Shown: positions 24,504-33,199 of the stretch, in pieces
Layout: every line of letters starts with the position of its first letter
Numbering within the stretch: position 1 is the stretch's first letter
Source of the DNA: JADLEX01 sp964586775
GTDB lineage: Bacteria; Lernaellota; Lernaellaia; JACKCT01
Assembly: GCA_964586775.1 (NCBI GenBank)
Contig: CAZPJD010000027.1
Coordinates: 1 to 37,732 of the forward strand
DNA: 37,732 nucleotides
Reading direction: 5' to 3'
Notes under the pieces: model-generated
What the model saw: only the letters and a program-made list of their open reading frames with translations
The model's database searches: none
What the model was told of the DNA's origin: nothing
Translations under genes and position numbers: made by a program

Positions 24504-26111
24504 TTGAACACCCCATCGCGAGAAACCGACGATCGTCCCACCCCGACGCGATGCATCGTGTCGCTCGCGGTCCTCGCGCTCGCGATCGGCGTCATCGTCG
24601 TCACGCACGGCATTCTCGCGAATGCCGTTCCGTTTCAGGACGAGGGCGATCACGCCAACACGGCGCGCCTGCTCGCAAGCGGCGGCGTGATGTACCGCGA
24701 CGCCTTCAACGAAAAAGGCCCGGGGCTCTACCAGATCACGGCGGGCCTGTTCGCGATCTTCGGCGAGGGCTGGCGCGTGCTGCGCGGCGCGGCGCTTGCG
24801 GGCGCGATCGCGGCGGCACTCCTGATCGCCCTCGTCGCCATGCGGCGCGGGATGCCGCTCGGCGGCGCGTTCGGCGCGCTCATCTACGCCGCACTTCAGG
24901 CGTTCTATTTTGGCGACGTCTGGCAATCGGAATCGATCATGACGCCGATGCTGCTCGCGGCGCTGTGGCTCCTCACGCGCGGCGAAGGCGAAACGCAGAT
25001 CCGAGTACGTCGATATTTTTTCGCGGGCCTCGCCGGGTTCATCGCCACGTGCGTGAAACAGACGGCGTGGGCGCCAGTGGCGACGATCTTGGTGGCGATG
25101 GCGTGGCCGGGGTCGGGCCGCGCGACGCCGCGCGCGACAGCGGCATTTGCCGCCGGGCTCCTGATCCCGTGGATCGCCGAGGCCGTGTCGTTCGCCGCCG
25201 TCGGCGCTTTGGGCGACTTCGCCGAGGGTTATACATTCCCGTGGCGACTCTTCCAAACCTCAACCTACGTTTACTGGCCGAGCGTCGAAGAAGGATTCAC
25301 GCAACTCCCGATCTGGCTGATGGTCCTCGCCGGGGCGATCGAGATCGTCCGTCGGCGCTCACTCGCGAGCGCCGAGGACCGTCGACTGCGCGCGGCGGCG
25401 CTCGCGGGCGCCATCGGGCTGCTCTATCCCTCGCTCTTCGCGCACCACCTGTTGCCGCTGCTCGCGGTCGGCGCGTGGCTGTTTGCGACGGGAATCGCGC
25501 GGATGTTGGACGAAAAACGGCGCGCGGTCGCCATCGTCTGGTGCGCAAACCTTTTGTTCTTCTCGCTCAACCCCGTGGCGATGGGACTGTTCGGGTGGGA
25601 GCGCCGGCTCGATCCCGACGAGATCCGCGCGCGGCGCGCGATAGTCGACGACCTCGACGCGACGACCACTTCCACCGATCCGGTCTTCGTTTTTCCGCAC
25701 GATCCCACCTACTACTTCGACGCCAACCGCCAGCCGCCGGGGCGATACGGATTCCTGCTCCCGTGGACCGCGCCGCCCGTCGTCATCGACCGTTTCCTCG
25801 CCGAGTGGGAAGCGCGTCCGCCCGTCGCAGTGCTCTACACGTATCTGAACAACTGCACGCCGTACGGTCGCGAGCCGAAGGACTTTCTCGCGCCCGTCCT
25901 CGCGCGGTTCGAATCCGGCTGGAGGATCGAGCGCGTGTACGAAAATGTCGTCGTCCGCCTTGTGCCAGATCCCGCGGCCGACGAGCGCGACCGATGCCGC
26001 GTGCGCGCGCTGTTTCATGCGGGCATTCCCTGCGGCAACAAGAACCCGGTGTGGCTGTTGGAGCGGCTCGACCGGAACTGCCCGCCGGACGCGGCTCCGA
26101 GCGCTCCGTAG
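24504..26111 (+). CDS. GT39/ArnT-like polytopic membrane glycosyltransferase (second copy)
   Basis: This is a membrane protein of about 535 residues with roughly nine hydrophobic helices and a soluble tail. After TM1 comes PFQDEGDHANTARLLASGGVMYRDAFNEKGPGLYQI, matching the first-loop acidic residues and the KxPG motif of the 20760-22508 protein. It is likely a polyprenyl-phosphate-dependent sugar transferase at the outer face of the inner membrane. No ATG fits the N-terminus. I use TTG at 24504, with GGGCGGA shortly upstream; the frame is open further 5', so the exact start is uncertain. It is transcribed divergently from the DUF3604 lipoprotein gene. Confidence 0.78.
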   Translation: MNTPSRETDDRPTPTRCIVSLAVLALAIGVIVVTHGILANAVPFQDEGDHANTARLLASGGVMYRDAFNEKGPGLYQITAGLFAIFGEGWRVLRGAALAGAIAAALLIALVAMRRGMPLGGAFGALIYAALQAFYFGDVWQSESIMTPMLLAALWLLTRGEGETQIRVRRYFFAGLAGFIATCVKQTAWAPVATILVAMAWPGSGRATPRATAAFAAGLLIPWIAEAVSFAAVGALGDFAEGYTFPWRLFQTSTYVYWPSVEEGFTQLPIWLMVLAGAIEIVRRRSLASAEDRRLRAAALAGAIGLLYPSLFAHHLLPLLAVGAWLFATGIARMLDEKRRAVAIVWCANLLFFSLNPVAMGLFGWERRLDPDEIRARRAIVDDLDATTTSTDPVFVFPHDPTYYFDANRQPPGRYGFLLPWTAPPVVIDRFLAEWEARPPVAVLYTYLNNCTPYGREPKDFLAPVLARFESGWRIERVYENVVVRLVPDPAADERDRCRVRALFHAGIPCGNKNPVWLLERLDRNCPPDAAPSAP

Positions 26112-26270
26112 CTCACACGTGGCCTGTCAGGGCGATGACGCAATTCGATGTTGGCGCGATTTTGCCTTGACCTTCGCGCGGCGCGGCGGATAGACGTGAG
26201 GAATCGACTGAGCGCGGACGAGCATCGGGCCATCGCCCGAAGCGTGCTTCGCGTTCCGGGAGGCCGGCAG

Positions 26271-27689
26271 ATGACCGCGATGACGCCGCATGTCTTCATG
26301 TATCAGCGCATGCACGTGCAGCGCATCGCCATGACGACGCTCTCGACGGTCCTCAAGGACGCGGGCATGACGACCGAGCTCGTCTCGGGCGAGCCCGCCC
26401 TGCTGGCCAAGCGTCTGCGCGAGCATTCCGGCCGCGCGTACGTGCTCTACACGGCGATGACCCCGGAATACGGCCCGGTGCGCGACATCGCGGCGAACAT
26501 ACGCGCGCAGTTCGGCGATCGAATCCGCCAGTGCGTGGGCGGTTATCACGCGATGTTTTTTCCCGAGCAGATCGACACGAGGGTTTTCGACGGCGCGTGC
26601 ATCGGCGAGGGCGAGCGCGCGGTGGCCGACTGGGTGCGTCGCGAGGAGAGGGATTCCGACGAGGCGATCCCCAACATCTACGACGCCGCGCACCCCTACG
26701 ACACCATCGACCTCGCGCCGCTCCTGACGGCGAACGAAATCCCGCAGCCCGACACGCGGATCCTCAAGGACACCGGCGCGTACGACAAACGGCACTTCTT
26801 CATCGCGTCGGGCCGCCGCTGCCCCTACCACTGCACGTTTTGCCACAACCACCGATCCATGCGGCTTTTCAAGGGGATGGGCGAGTTCTACGTGCAGCGA
26901 TCCATCAACGACATCCTCATCGAGACGCGCCGCGCGGTCACCGAGCTCGGGGTCCTGCGTTTCGCGTTTTATTCCGACCTGCTCGCGCTGCACCGCGACT
27001 GGTTCCTCGAATTTTTGGCGGCTTATGAGCGTGACCTGAAGACGCCCTTCAAGTGCTTCGTGCGCGCCGATCAGATCGACCCCGAGGTCGCGCGCGGCCT
27101 CATCAACGCGGGCTGCGAGTCGGTGGAGATGGGTCTCGAAACGGGCAGCGAGGAGCGGCGCAAGGCGCTCAAGAAAAAGATCACCAACGACGACCTCTTC
27201 CACGCCATGAAGTGCCTGCACAACGTGGGCATTCACGTTTCGACGACCAACATGCTCGGCCTGCCGGGCGAGTCGTATCAGGAAGCCCTGGAAACGATCC
27301 GCTTTAATCGCGAGGTGGCCGCCGATCAGGCGTGGTTCATCCTTTTCGTGCCATTTCCGAAAACGGATCTGGGCGACGACGCGATCGAGATGGGCATGGT
27401 CGGCAATAATCTGTGGCCCGAGGTCCTCGACATCAACCCGCACGACCGAAGCCTGCTCACGACGCCCGAGGCGCGGCGCATCGAGATCCTGCACAAATTC
27501 GCCTACATCCTGTTTTTCTATCCGCGGATGGAGAATTTCGTCGAACGGCTCTCGCACGGGTCGTTCCGCGCCGTCTACAAGCTCATCTACCGGGCGAGCT
27601 ACTTTTGGCTGTTCTACCGGCGCTCGCGGCGGCTTTCGTTCCGCGAGGGCGTGCGCACGGTCTATCGCGCCATCGCCGATCGGCTCTGA
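26271..27689 (+). CDS. B12-binding-domain radical SAM protein
   Basis: This 472-residue protein has an N-terminal B12-binding-like Rossmann domain (about 1-140; CVGGYHAMFFPEQ, ACIGEGERAVADW). The radical SAM core follows with CPYHCTFC (Cys184, Cys188, Cys191), VEMGLETGSEERRKAL and TNMLGLPGESYQEALETI. This is the architecture of class B radical SAM methylases and of hopanoid/tetrapyrrole-type enzymes. The substrate cannot be told. Its ATG has GGGAGG about 7 nt upstream; the earlier part of the open frame is not convincing. The C-terminal ~80 residues are basic and aromatic (FWLFYRRSRRLSF), which suggests membrane association. It converges with the SDR gene. Confidence 0.86.
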   Translation: MTAMTPHVFMYQRMHVQRIAMTTLSTVLKDAGMTTELVSGEPALLAKRLREHSGRAYVLYTAMTPEYGPVRDIAANIRAQFGDRIRQCVGGYHAMFFPEQIDTRVFDGACIGEGERAVADWVRREERDSDEAIPNIYDAAHPYDTIDLAPLLTANEIPQPDTRILKDTGAYDKRHFFIASGRRCPYHCTFCHNHRSMRLFKGMGEFYVQRSINDILIETRRAVTELGVLRFAFYSDLLALHRDWFLEFLAAYERDLKTPFKCFVRADQIDPEVARGLINAGCESVEMGLETGSEERRKALKKKITNDDLFHAMKCLHNVGIHVSTTNMLGLPGESYQEALETIRFNREVAADQAWFILFVPFPKTDLGDDAIEMGMVGNNLWPEVLDINPHDRSLLTTPEARRIEILHKFAYILFFYPRMENFVERLSHGSFRAVYKLIYRASYFWLFYRRSRRLSFREGVRTVYRAIADRL

Positions 27690-27705
27690 CGCGCGCGCGC
27701 TTCGC

Positions 27706-28413
27706 TCACCACGGGATGTCCTTGCCGTGGCGGTCGATGAACCGCCCGGCGTCGCGCGGCGTCAGGCGTGCGATGGTCGCCATCATCGCCGCGACCGATT
27801 CCTGGGCCGACAGGTGCGCGTGCGGGCCGCCCATGTCGGTGCGCACCCATCCCGGACACATCGCGACCGAGATGACGTGATCGCGCGCAAGCCCTTCGGC
27901 CACCGAGTGGGTCGCCATGTTGAGCGCCGCCTTCGACATGCGGTAGGCGACCATCGTCTCCGACGGCTCGGCCTCGGCGATCGACCCCGCGCCGCTGGAA
28001 ATGTGAATCGCCACCGCGCGACCGGCGGCCACGAGCATCGGACGCACCGCGTTGGTTACGCGCAGCGGGCCGAGGGCGTTGACGTTGAGCGTGTCGAGCA
28101 TCTTCGCGCGATCGAGCCTCGTCCACGCGCGCCCTTCGTCGAGCAGTACGCCCGCGTTATTGACGAGCACATCGACGGCCTCGAAGTGCAGCGCCCCCGC
28201 GAATTTCGCGATGGACCGATCATCCGCCACGTCGAGTTCGACCACCGCGAGCCGCTCACCGGCGTCTTTTTTCAGCGCGGCCAGCTCGGCCGCCTCGCGC
28301 GGACGCCGGGCCGTGCCGATCACCCGATGACCGCCCGCGAGCCACTGTCGGACGAATTCGAGCCCCAACCCGCGATTCGCCCCCGTCACCACCACGTTCT
28401 TTCGGTCCGACAC
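27706..28413 (-). CDS. Short-chain dehydrogenase/reductase
   Basis: This 235-residue classical SDR has the coenzyme motif TGANRGLG (about 10-17), the structural motif NNAG (about 85-88), a Ser in HISSGAGSIAE and the catalytic YxxxK as YRMSK. The sequence after the active site (NMATHSVAEGLARDHVISVAMCPGWVRTDMGG) resembles the C-factor/CsgA-like subgroup of SDRs. Arg in TARRP after strand 2 suggests a preference for NADP. The substrate is unknown. It is read convergently to the radical SAM gene (16 nt gap) and divergently from the small exported protein gene. Confidence 0.88.
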   Translation of the reverse strand: MSDRKNVVVTGANRGLGLEFVRQWLAGGHRVIGTARRPREAAELAALKKDAGERLAVVELDVADDRSIAKFAGALHFEAVDVLVNNAGVLLDEGRAWTRLDRAKMLDTLNVNALGPLRVTNAVRPMLVAAGRAVAIHISSGAGSIAEAEPSETMVAYRMSKAALNMATHSVAEGLARDHVISVAMCPGWVRTDMGGPHAHLSAQESVAAMMATIARLTPRDAGRFIDRHGKDIPW

Positions 28414-28535
28414 GTCGCCTCCGCGCGCAAAAGTCCTTCTTGGGATTTTCCGTGGGATTATTTACCCGTCGCCCGAAGAACGCCATGAGGCGCGTCAGCA
28501 CGAGGGAATCGGTCGGAAATTTCCAGCGATCCGGT

Positions 28536-28564
28536 TTGACACCCGTGAGGCGAATGGGTACGCT
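28536..28564 (+). promoter_or_regulatory. Probable sigma-70 promoter for the 28601 gene
   Basis: A perfect TTGACA (28536-28541) and TACGCT (28559-28564) are separated by 17 bp. Transcription would start near 28571, about 30 nt before the ATG. The -35 is exact; the -10 is weak. Confidence 0.5.
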
Positions 28565-28600
28565 CGCCGCGGCTTGTGGGGAGCCGTTTTCGGGAGCTTC

Positions 28601-29020
28601 ATGCGTCGTTTTACACCCGCCATCGTCGCCGTCCTGATCGCATCCATTCTTCTGCTTCCCGTCGGCGCGCGCCCGGCGCACGCGGGCGAGGGCGACGAGG
28701 TGCTGGTGGGGTTTCTGATCGGCACCAGCGCGGGGCTGGTGGCGGGCGGCGCGATCACGATTCTTTGGCGCAACCCCGATTCCGACCGCAACATCACGAC
28801 GATCCTCGTCACCAGTTCGCTCATCGGCGCGACGGCCGGAACCCTGTGGGGTCTCAGCCTGCCCGATGACGCGTTCGAAAAGGACCCGGTCGTGTCCATG
28901 ACCACGGACGGCGGCCTCCGGTGGTCGCTATCGTTTCCAACGGTCGGCCTGACAACGATCGCCGAGCACCGCGCGGATCGCGTCGGCGGCCACGTCGAGG
29001 TGCTGGGCGCGAGGTTCTGA
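28601..29020 (+). CDS. Small exported glycine-zipper protein
   Basis: The 139-residue precursor has a clear signal peptide (MRRFTPAIVAVLIASILLL, cleavage likely after PAHA near residue 29). The mature part has a hydrophobic glycine-rich helix (VGFLIGTSAGLVAGGAITILW) and a second one (LVTSSLIGATAGTLWGLSL). A beta-rich tail ends in GARF; a terminal aromatic is common in outer-membrane proteins. I do not recognise a family; it may insert into or line a membrane. The ATG has GGGAG 5 nt upstream. The radical SAM–DUF2344 gene starts 44 nt downstream. Confidence 0.78.
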   Translation: MRRFTPAIVAVLIASILLLPVGARPAHAGEGDEVLVGFLIGTSAGLVAGGAITILWRNPDSDRNITTILVTSSLIGATAGTLWGLSLPDDAFEKDPVVSMTTDGGLRWSLSFPTVGLTTIAEHRADRVGGHVEVLGARF

Positions 29021-29064
29021 CGCCGCCGCCCCGCCCCATCCCTGTTTTCGATTCGGAGTCCCGA

Positions 29065-31629
29065 ATGTTCGAGCAATTGCGCCTCGACCGCGTCGAACGC
29101 CCGTCCCGCTACGTGGGCGGCGAGGTCGGCATGGTGCGCAAGAATCCCGCCGACGTACGCGTGCACATGGCGCTGGCGTTCCCCGATCTGTACGAGATCG
29201 GGATGAGCAGTACCGGGTTTCACATCCTGCAGGAGATCGCGAACCAACGCGAATGGGCGCTATGCGAGCGCGTCTTCGCCCCCGCCAAGGACATGCTGGC
29301 CGAGATGCGTCGCGCGGGCGTCGACCTCTATGGACTCGAAACCAAGACGCCCGTGCGCCGCATGGACGTCATGCTGGTGTCGATTCAGTACGAGCTCGCC
29401 TGCACCAATGTCGTTCTCATGCTCGACGCCGCGGGCATTCCTCGCCGCGCCGAGGCGCGCAAAAACGGCGACCCGCTCGTCATCGCGGGCGGGCACTGCG
29501 CGTCGAATCCCGAGCCGTGGGCGCCGTTTTTTGACGCCCTCGTCATCGGCGACGGCGAAGAGGTGATCGTCGAGATTCTGGAAGCACTCGACCGCACGCG
29601 GGGTGCTGATCGCGCCGAGCGGCTGGAAGCGATCGGGCAACTCGAGGGGATCTACCTGCCGCACCGGTGGCGGCCGCGCTACGCGGGCGCGAAATTCGCC
29701 GGGTTCGATCGCGACGAGAGCGCGCGGCCCGCGAAACGCCGCATCGTGATGAACCTCGACGACGTGCCGCACACGACCTGCCCCACGCTGCCCAACACTC
29801 GGCTCGTGCATGACCGGCTCGCGGTGGAGATCATGCGCGGCTGCACGCGCGGCTGCCGGTTCTGCCAACCCGGCATGCTGACGCGGCCGATGCGCGAGCG
29901 GTCGGTCAAAGCGCTTTCCGAGATCATCGAGGAGGGTCTCGCGAAGACGGGGCATGACGAGGTCACGCTGCTCTCACTCTCGTCGGGCGATTACACGCAG
30001 ATTCTGCCGCTGCTCACCGAGCTGACGGAGCGCCACGCCGATCGGCATATCTCGATCTCGCTGCCGTCGCTACGCGCCGAGGCCGTGAACACGGCGGTCT
30101 TCGAAAAGATCGGCCGCGTGCGCAAGAGCGGATTCACCATCGCCCCCGAAGCGGGCACCGAGCGCCTGCGCGCCGTGCTCAACAAACCCATCAGCGACCA
30201 GCAGATCCTCGACGCGTGTCGCGCGGTCAACGCGCAGGGCTGGTATCTGGCGAAGCTGTATTTCATGGTCGGGTTGCCGACGGAAACGCCGGACGACCTC
30301 GACGCGATCGTCGATCTGTGCTTTCGCGTATTGGCCATCATGCGCGGCCACGGCCACGCGCATCGCGCCCAGGTCAACGTCAACGTCGGCACGTTCGTGC
30401 CCAAGCCCTTCACGCCCTTCGCGTGGGAGCGGCAACTTCACTACCGCGAGGCGTGGGAACGGCTCGACTACCTGAAGGCGCGCACTCGACGCACGCGCGT
30501 CGAACTCAAGGGCCATGACGCACGCATGTCGTTCATCGAGGGCATCATCGGCCGCGGCGATCGGCGCGTGGCCGACGCCATCGAGCGCGTCGTGGATACC
30601 GGCGGCGGCTTCGACGGGTGGACCGAGCACTTCTCGGTTGAGCGCTGGGAGGAGGCGTTCGCCTTCGCGGGCGTGGATGTGGACGCCGTACTCGCCGGCT
30701 ACGCCGAGGACGATCCGCTGCCGTGGGACGGGGTGGACGCGCAGCTCGAAAAGAAGTTCCTGCTCAAGGAGCGACGGCTCGCCTACGAGGCGGCGACGAC
30801 CGACGACTGCCGCTGGGCCAAGTGCACCGCATGCGGGTCGTGCGATTTCGACGAGGTGAAAAACCAGCTCGCCGAGGACTACGTGCCCGTGACCTTTACG
30901 CCGGGTGCGTCCCCGGCGACGCCGGTCGAGCCGCCCGCCGAGCCCCCCATTTCGCGTTACCGCGTGCGCTATGGCATTCGCGGCGAGATGCGTCATCTGG
31001 GTCACCTCGAACTCATGCCGATCGTGCATCGCGTGCTGCGTCGCGCGGGTATCGACGTGGCGTATACGCAGGGTTTCAGTCCGCAGCCCCGTGTTTCGTT
31101 CGGACCGCCGATTTCGGCGGGGATCGAGAGCGAGGACGAATACCTCGACCTGTTCGTGCGTGGCGTACTCTCCCCCGAGGATCTACATCGCAGATTGGCC
31201 GAAACGGCGCCCGACGGATTGCCGATCCTCGCCGTGACGCAGCTCGGCCTGCGCGACGGCGCACTATTTCAGCGGATCGCCGCGTCGGGCTACCGGGTCG
31301 ATCTGCGCGAATTCATTGGCGACGGAGCGCTTACGCCCGAAACCATCTCTGAGGCCGTCCAGCGATTCACCGACGCGGCGACGTGGCCCGTCGAGATTCC
31401 TCGAAAAAACGGCGTGCGCCGGCTCGACGCGAAACAGGCCATCGACGGCGTTATACTTGCCGCCGATGGCCAATTGGAGCTTCGAATCCTTCACCGGCCC
31501 GAAGAGGGAGGCATTCGCCCGGCGGGCGCGCTGGCGCTGATCCTGTCGATCGACGAGGCGGCCTGCCGCCGGGTCCGGTGGACAAAGACGAGGACCTATT
31601 TTAATCCCTTGGAAACGAAACCGTCCTGA
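29065..31629 (+). CDS. Radical SAM (TIGR03960-type) fused to DUF2344 (TIGR03936)
   Basis: This 854-residue fusion protein begins with an N-terminal B12-binding-like region (about 1-215). A radical SAM core follows with CTRGCRFC (from about residue 258), LLSLSSGDYTQI, IAPEAGTERLRAVLNKPI and YFMVGLPTETPDDL. A cysteine motif (CRWAKCTACGSC) lies near 580. From about 630 a DUF2344 domain starts YRVRYGIRGEMRHLGHLELM. In many bacteria these two proteins are adjacent or fused and sit beside ribonuclease G, as here; an RNA- or ribosome-related role is inferred from that context only. The start ATG has GGAG 6 nt upstream. rng follows after 28 nt, probably in one operon. Confidence 0.9.
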   Translation: MFEQLRLDRVERPSRYVGGEVGMVRKNPADVRVHMALAFPDLYEIGMSSTGFHILQEIANQREWALCERVFAPAKDMLAEMRRAGVDLYGLETKTPVRRMDVMLVSIQYELACTNVVLMLDAAGIPRRAEARKNGDPLVIAGGHCASNPEPWAPFFDALVIGDGEEVIVEILEALDRTRGADRAERLEAIGQLEGIYLPHRWRPRYAGAKFAGFDRDESARPAKRRIVMNLDDVPHTTCPTLPNTRLVHDRLAVEIMRGCTRGCRFCQPGMLTRPMRERSVKALSEIIEEGLAKTGHDEVTLLSLSSGDYTQILPLLTELTERHADRHISISLPSLRAEAVNTAVFEKIGRVRKSGFTIAPEAGTERLRAVLNKPISDQQILDACRAVNAQGWYLAKLYFMVGLPTETPDDLDAIVDLCFRVLAIMRGHGHAHRAQVNVNVGTFVPKPFTPFAWERQLHYREAWERLDYLKARTRRTRVELKGHDARMSFIEGIIGRGDRRVADAIERVVDTGGGFDGWTEHFSVERWEEAFAFAGVDVDAVLAGYAEDDPLPWDGVDAQLEKKFLLKERRLAYEAATTDDCRWAKCTACGSCDFDEVKNQLAEDYVPVTFTPGASPATPVEPPAEPPISRYRVRYGIRGEMRHLGHLELMPIVHRVLRRAGIDVAYTQGFSPQPRVSFGPPISAGIESEDEYLDLFVRGVLSPEDLHRRLAETAPDGLPILAVTQLGLRDGALFQRIAASGYRVDLREFIGDGALTPETISEAVQRFTDAATWPVEIPRKNGVRRLDAKQAIDGVILAADGQLELRILHRPEEGGIRPAGALALILSIDEAACRRVRWTKTRTYFNPLETKPS

Positions 31630-31657
31630 GCCCCGCGAAATTTGGGAGAGCGCCCGC

Positions 31658-33199
31658 ATGGCGAGCGAACTGATCATCAATGTGACCGATCACGAAACCC
31701 GCGTCGCGCTGCTGGAGCACGGCGTGGTCGTGGAGTTCCACGTCGAGCCCGGGCGCAAGGCGGGCGTGGTCGGCAACATCTACAAGGGGCGCGTTCTGCG
31801 CGTGCTGCCGGGCATGCAGGCGGCGTTCGTGGACGTGGGGCTCGAGCGCGCCGCGTTTCTGTACGTCGCCGACATCGTCGGCCATTACAAGAACGCCGGG
31901 ATGCGGATGCCCGGCGGCGACGGCGAGACGTTCGATAGCGGCGCGGGCGAAGGATATTCCGACGATCCCGAGGCGGCGGGCGCCGAGCCCGAGACGGTGC
32001 CGATCGAAAATCTGCTGCGTGAGGGGCAGGACATCCTCGTTCAGGTTGCCAAGGAGCCGCTCGGCACCAAGGGCGCGCGCGTCACGAGCCACATCAGCCT
32101 GCCGGGGCGTTACCTCGTGCTCATGCCGACGATGACGCACGTCGGCGTTTCGCGACGCATCGAGGACGAAGACGAACGCACGCGCCTGAAGGCGATCATC
32201 GAGGGACTTCGCCCTCATGCCGACATGGGTTTCATCGTCCGCACGGCCGCCGAGGGCGTGGACGAAGAGACGCTTCGCGTCGATCTGGAGTTTCTGGTCG
32301 GCGTGTGGGAGCGGATCGGCGGAAAGAAGGACCGCGACAAAGCGCCGTCGCTTGTCCACTCCGATCTTTCCATTGTGCTTCGCGCGGTGCGCGATCTGCT
32401 GACGACCGATGTCGAGCGCGTGCTGATCGACAGCCGCGAGGAATACGAAAAGATCCTGCGCATCTACGGTAACCGCATGCCGTGGCTCAACTCCAAAATC
32501 GAGCTCGTCGAGGGTGACGAACCGATCTTCGACCGCTTCAACCTCGAAATCGAAATCAGTCGCGCGTTGCAAAAAAAGGTGTGGCTCAAGAGCGGCGGCT
32601 ACATCGTCATCGAGCACACCGAGGCGCTCACGTCGATCGACGTGAACACCGGGCGCTACGTGGGCAAGCACAACTTCGAGGAGACGATCCTCAAGACGAA
32701 CCTCGAAGCCGTGAAGGAGATCTGCTACCAGCTCCGCCTGCGCAATATCGGCGGCATCATCATCATCGACTTCATCGACATGGACCGCGAGCTGAACCGC
32801 GAGAAGGTCTACAACGCGCTCGCCGAATCGCTCAAGGCCGACAAGGCGCGCACCAACGTGCTGAAGATCTCGGAGCTGGGCCTCGTGCAGATGACGCGCA
32901 AACGCACGCGGGAAAACATTCTGCGTCTGCTCTCCGAGCCGTGCCCGTATTGCGACGGGCGCGGGTTCGTGAAGGGTCGCGCGACGGTGTGTTCCGAGGT
33001 CTTCCGCGCCATGCATCGCGAGGCCCGCCGCACGAATGAGCCGTCGCTGGTCGTGCATGTGCATCCCGACATCGCCGACATGTTCTACGAAGAGGAGCGG
33101 AGTGGCGTCGAGGAACTGGAACGCAAGCTCGGCAAGATGATCATCATCAAGGATCAGCCGAGCTTTCACATCGAGCAGTTTGAGGTGTTTTCGCAGTAG
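31658..33199 (+). CDS. rng: Ribonuclease G/E family endoribonuclease
   Basis: This 513-residue endoribonuclease processes rRNA and turns over mRNA. It has an N-terminal S1 domain interrupted by an acidic insert (about 36-135), the catalytic aspartates in TSIDVNTG and IIIIDFIDM, and the zinc-link CPYCDGRG near residue 430, followed by the small domain. It lacks the long disordered scaffold of RNase E, so it is the RNase G type. GGGAG precedes the ATG. It follows the radical SAM–DUF2344 gene and its stop codon directly abuts the next start codon, indicating co-transcription. Confidence 0.95.
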   Translation: MASELIINVTDHETRVALLEHGVVVEFHVEPGRKAGVVGNIYKGRVLRVLPGMQAAFVDVGLERAAFLYVADIVGHYKNAGMRMPGGDGETFDSGAGEGYSDDPEAAGAEPETVPIENLLREGQDILVQVAKEPLGTKGARVTSHISLPGRYLVLMPTMTHVGVSRRIEDEDERTRLKAIIEGLRPHADMGFIVRTAAEGVDEETLRVDLEFLVGVWERIGGKKDRDKAPSLVHSDLSIVLRAVRDLLTTDVERVLIDSREEYEKILRIYGNRMPWLNSKIELVEGDEPIFDRFNLEIEISRALQKKVWLKSGGYIVIEHTEALTSIDVNTGRYVGKHNFEETILKTNLEAVKEICYQLRLRNIGGIIIIDFIDMDRELNREKVYNALAESLKADKARTNVLKISELGLVQMTRKRTRENILRLLSEPCPYCDGRGFVKGRATVCSEVFRAMHREARRTNEPSLVVHVHPDIADMFYEEERSGVEELERKLGKMIIIKDQPSFHIEQFEVFSQ

